From positions 1 to 9,312 of the forward strand of contig CANJJP010000039.1 of NCBI GenBank assembly GCA_947474485.1: a stretch of DNA of 9,312 nucleotides, given 5' to 3'. Source of the DNA: Bacteroidota bacterium. GTDB lineage: Bacteria > Bacteroidota > Bacteroidia > B-17B0 > Aurantibacillaceae. Each line of letters opens with the position of its first letter. Positions within the stretch are counted from its first letter, which is position 1. Shown piece after piece: positions 7,787 through 9,312 of this stretch. The notes below the pieces were generated by a model. The model did no database searches and was not told where the DNA came from. It worked only from the letters and a program-made list of their open reading frames with translations. The position numbers and the translations under genes are program-made.

Positions 7787-8536
7787 ATGATAAGAGCAGT
7801 AATTGTAGAAGATGAGCCACAAAGCAGAGAACTGCTTGCAGCCTTAGTTGCAAAAAATTGTGCAGGTGTAACAGTGGTAGAAACTGCCATTAACGTGGAA
7901 ACTGGTGTTGAAGCAATTAAAAAACATCAACCCGATTTAGTTTTTCTTGATATTTCGATGCCTGATGGAACGGGTTTTGATTTGCTTGGAAAAATTCAAA
8001 ATCAAAAGCTAGATGTAATTTTTACAACGGCAACCGATAAACATGCAATAAAAGCAATTAAATATTCGGCACTTGATTATCTTTTAAAACCAATAGATGT
8101 AGAAGAATTAATTGCAGCCGTTAATAAGGTGCAAGAAAAAAAATCATCTGTAAGCGACGTACAAAACCTTGCATTTCTTTTACAAAACTTACAGCAAAAA
8201 AATGATAACTATTCTAAAATCACTTTACCTACAGGTAATGCTTATGAAATCGTAAACATTCCAGATATTATTCGTTGCGAAGCAGAAGGTAGCTACACTA
8301 ATTTTTATTTAAACGGAAATAAAAAAATAATGGTGTCGGCAAGTTTAAAACATTACGAAGATTTATTGCCTGAGAAAGATTTTATTCGCGTTCATCATCA
8401 TCACCTCATCAACATGAATCATGTTATTCGTTTCTTAAAAGTAGATGGTGGATATGCAGTTATGAGCGACGGAACGCAAGTTGAAATTTCGAGAAGAAAA
8501 AAAGATGCCTTTTTGGAAAGACTGAATAAACTTTAA
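7787..8536 (+). CDS. LytTR-family response regulator (receiver plus LytTR DNA-binding domain)
   Basis: This 249-residue cytoplasmic transcription regulator has a receiver domain at about 1-120. It has the acidic pocket E8/D9, the phospho-acceptor Asp55 in FLDISMP, switch Thr81 in FTTA, Tyr98 and the conserved Lys101 in DYLLKP. After a glutamine-rich linker, a LytTR domain occupies about 145-247, seen in the EAEGSYTNFYL segment, the RVHHHHLINMNHV segment and the ISRRKKDAFL end. LytTR domains bind DNA through beta-strand loops, usually at paired direct repeats. The gene starts 16 bp after the kinase stop, so the two are almost certainly cotranscribed and cognate. His203-His206 form four histidines in a row, where family members usually show only one or two. 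No paired LytTR sites could be picked out by eye in the window, so its targets remain unknown. Only the decayed T9SS gene lies downstream, convergent to it. Confidence 0.95.
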   Translation: MIRAVIVEDEPQSRELLAALVAKNCAGVTVVETAINVETGVEAIKKHQPDLVFLDISMPDGTGFDLLGKIQNQKLDVIFTTATDKHAIKAIKYSALDYLLKPIDVEELIAAVNKVQEKKSSVSDVQNLAFLLQNLQQKNDNYSKITLPTGNAYEIVNIPDIIRCEAEGSYTNFYLNGNKKIMVSASLKHYEDLLPEKDFIRVHHHHLINMNHVIRFLKVDGGYAVMSDGTQVEISRRKKDAFLERLNKL

Positions 8537-8545
8537 AATAGAATT

Positions 8546-8594
8546 AAGACTTCTAGATTCAAGAGACAAGTCTCGTTCTATCTTACTCTTACCA
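8546..8594. repeat. Second short heptanucleotide-period array, between convergent genes
   Basis: In steps of seven the sequence reads AAGACTT, CTAGATT, CAAGAGA, CAAGTCT, CGTTCTA, TCTTACT, CTTACCA. The first four units are the clearest, with a C/A-AAGA-like core; the later ones are looser. It contains the inverted pair AGACTT (8547-8552) and AAGTCT (8568-8573), and GAGAC-AA-GTCTC at 8563-8574. The array begins 10 bp after the response-regulator stop and runs exactly to the point where homology of the minus-strand T9SS gene ends. The CTTACCA unit is shared with the array at 4743-4777. Confidence 0.45.
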
Positions 8595-8616
8595 GTTTTA
8601 CTGGAGATTTTATTAT
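8592..8616 (+). terminator. Weak candidate terminator for the kinase-regulator operon
   Basis: CCAGT-TTT-ACTGG (8592-8604) is a perfect 5-bp stem with a 3-nt loop, followed by the T-rich GATTTTATTATT. It lies 55 bp after the response-regulator stop, in the convergent region. The stem is short and overlaps the former coding sequence of the broken T9SS gene, so it may be accidental. Confidence 0.2.
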
Positions 8617-9223
8617 TTACCGATGCTGTTACAACGTATTCGCCATGCGGCAATTTTTGCTCTGGATCATATGCTGCAATGTATTGTGGAGTTGCGTTCA
8701 TAAACACTTTTGGAAAAAATTGGTTTCCCTTTTTATCTTGAAGTACAACTAACACTTCTTTGCCTGCAAATCATTTTAGTAACAAATTTAACTCTTGTCC
8801 GACGCTTGGGTTTTGCGAAACAGCATTGTAGAAGATAATATTTCTTCTGCTTCCACATAATGAATTTTTGCATTAGAATATACTACTTCTTCATTAGCTT
8901 CATTCACTTGTTTTAATCTGTAATAGGAAACGCCTTCTGCTGGCGTATAATCTGCGTCAAAATACTCCATGTAATTTCCTGTTTGGCTTGCGCACTCTGC
9001 AAGTGTAAATTCTTCAAAGGTTTTTTCGTCTTTAGAACGTTCAACAATGTAAACTGCTTTTGTGCAATTTGTTTTTGAAACTCATTTAATATCTATTTTA
9101 TCATGGTTTTGAATAACTTCAAAATAAACACTTTCAACTCCTAAGTTTTTTGTTTCGGCAATACTTGTTAATCCAAAGGCACAAGCTACAACAAGAAATA
9201 ATTTCCGAAGAATTAATTAGCAT
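8594..9223 (-). pseudogene. Decayed T9SS type A sorting-domain cargo gene
   Basis: Joined across frames, the minus strand encodes a small secreted protein of about 200 residues. It has a signal peptide (LRKLFLVVACAFGLTS), a beta-rich domain with YIVERSKDEKTFEEF and GVSYYRLKQ, and a T9SS type A C-terminal domain with NPSVGQELNLLL, GKEVLVVLQDKKGNQFF and LPHGEYVVTASVNNK. Damage is visible at five points. ATG at 9223-9221 is out of frame with the signal peptide, fitting a one-base insertion near 9211; the in-frame alternative is ATT. TGA at 9084-9082 sits where family members carry Trp. A frame shift lies at 8817-8812, before NPSVG. TGA at 8773-8771 follows LLLK. The usual KLIVK-like ending is missing after SSKT, and the frame instead runs through the heptad array into the antisense of the response regulator, stopping at 8435. 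Intact, it would have been a periplasm-crossing T9SS substrate of unknown role. The 89 bases upstream of its start show no clear promoter. Confidence 0.8.
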
Positions 9224-9312
9224 CCCACGTCTTTAACTAAATCAGTTTAACACTTTATTAACATAAAAACATCTTAAATACAATCGCTTGATTTACAAAT
9301 GTTTGAAAATAA

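Noticed and set aside
8435..8593. Minus-strand frame extending the broken T9SS gene into the antisense of the response regulator.
   Set aside because: It is read-through after loss of the natural C-terminus; the extra residues resemble nothing known and overlap the LytTR coding region.
8771..9084. TGA recoding as an explanation for the in-frame stops in the T9SS type A gene.
   Set aside because: The two TGA codons fall where different residues are expected (Trp at the first, probably Gly at the second). The gene also has frame shifts, so ordinary decay explains it better.

Overview
The window looks like a chromosomal segment of a low-GC Bacteroidota, most likely a member of the Flavobacteriales or a close relative. 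Three things point there: cargo proteins of the type IX secretion system (T9SS), including a gliding-motility-associated C-terminal domain; a LytS-type kinase carrying a two-component-regulator propeller; and gene starts without clear Shine-Dalgarno sequences. I see no phage, plasmid, insertion sequence, CRISPR or RNA gene.

Layout. Positions 1-2022 (minus strand) hold the first 674 codons of an M1-family zinc aminopeptidase lipoprotein whose C-terminus lies outside the window. A 137-bp divergent spacer separates it from a plus-strand pair: a 746-residue T9SS type B cargo (choice-of-anchor L domain, four SprB-like repeats, gliding-type C-terminus), followed with zero spacing by a 112-residue MmcQ/YjbR-family protein. 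A 103-bp spacer with a short 7-bp-period repeat array and a possible promoter follows. Then comes a two-gene signalling operon: a 975-residue periplasmic-propeller histidine kinase (14 blades, Y_Y_Y domain, one membrane span, LytS-type kinase) and, 16 bp later, a LytTR response regulator. From about 8594 to 9223 on the minus strand lies a decayed gene for a small T9SS type A cargo, broken by at least two frame disruptions and two in-frame TGA codons. Its last codons are replaced by a second 7-bp-period array.

How the genes relate. The kinase and regulator are an evident cognate pair: an extracytoplasmic cue sensed by the double propeller would pass through the membrane to the LytTR DNA-binding regulator. 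Their targets are not visible here. The T9SS cargo would be exported to the cell surface or medium, and the aminopeptidase should sit in the outer membrane facing the periplasm. No direct functional link between the signalling pair and the secreted proteins can be shown from the sequence.

The window is mostly ordinary core or accessory Bacteroidota sequence. The parts most worth a second look are the multiply broken T9SS gene and the two short heptad-period arrays, one of which appears to have overwritten that gene's 3' end. I found no convincing undescribed multi-gene system.
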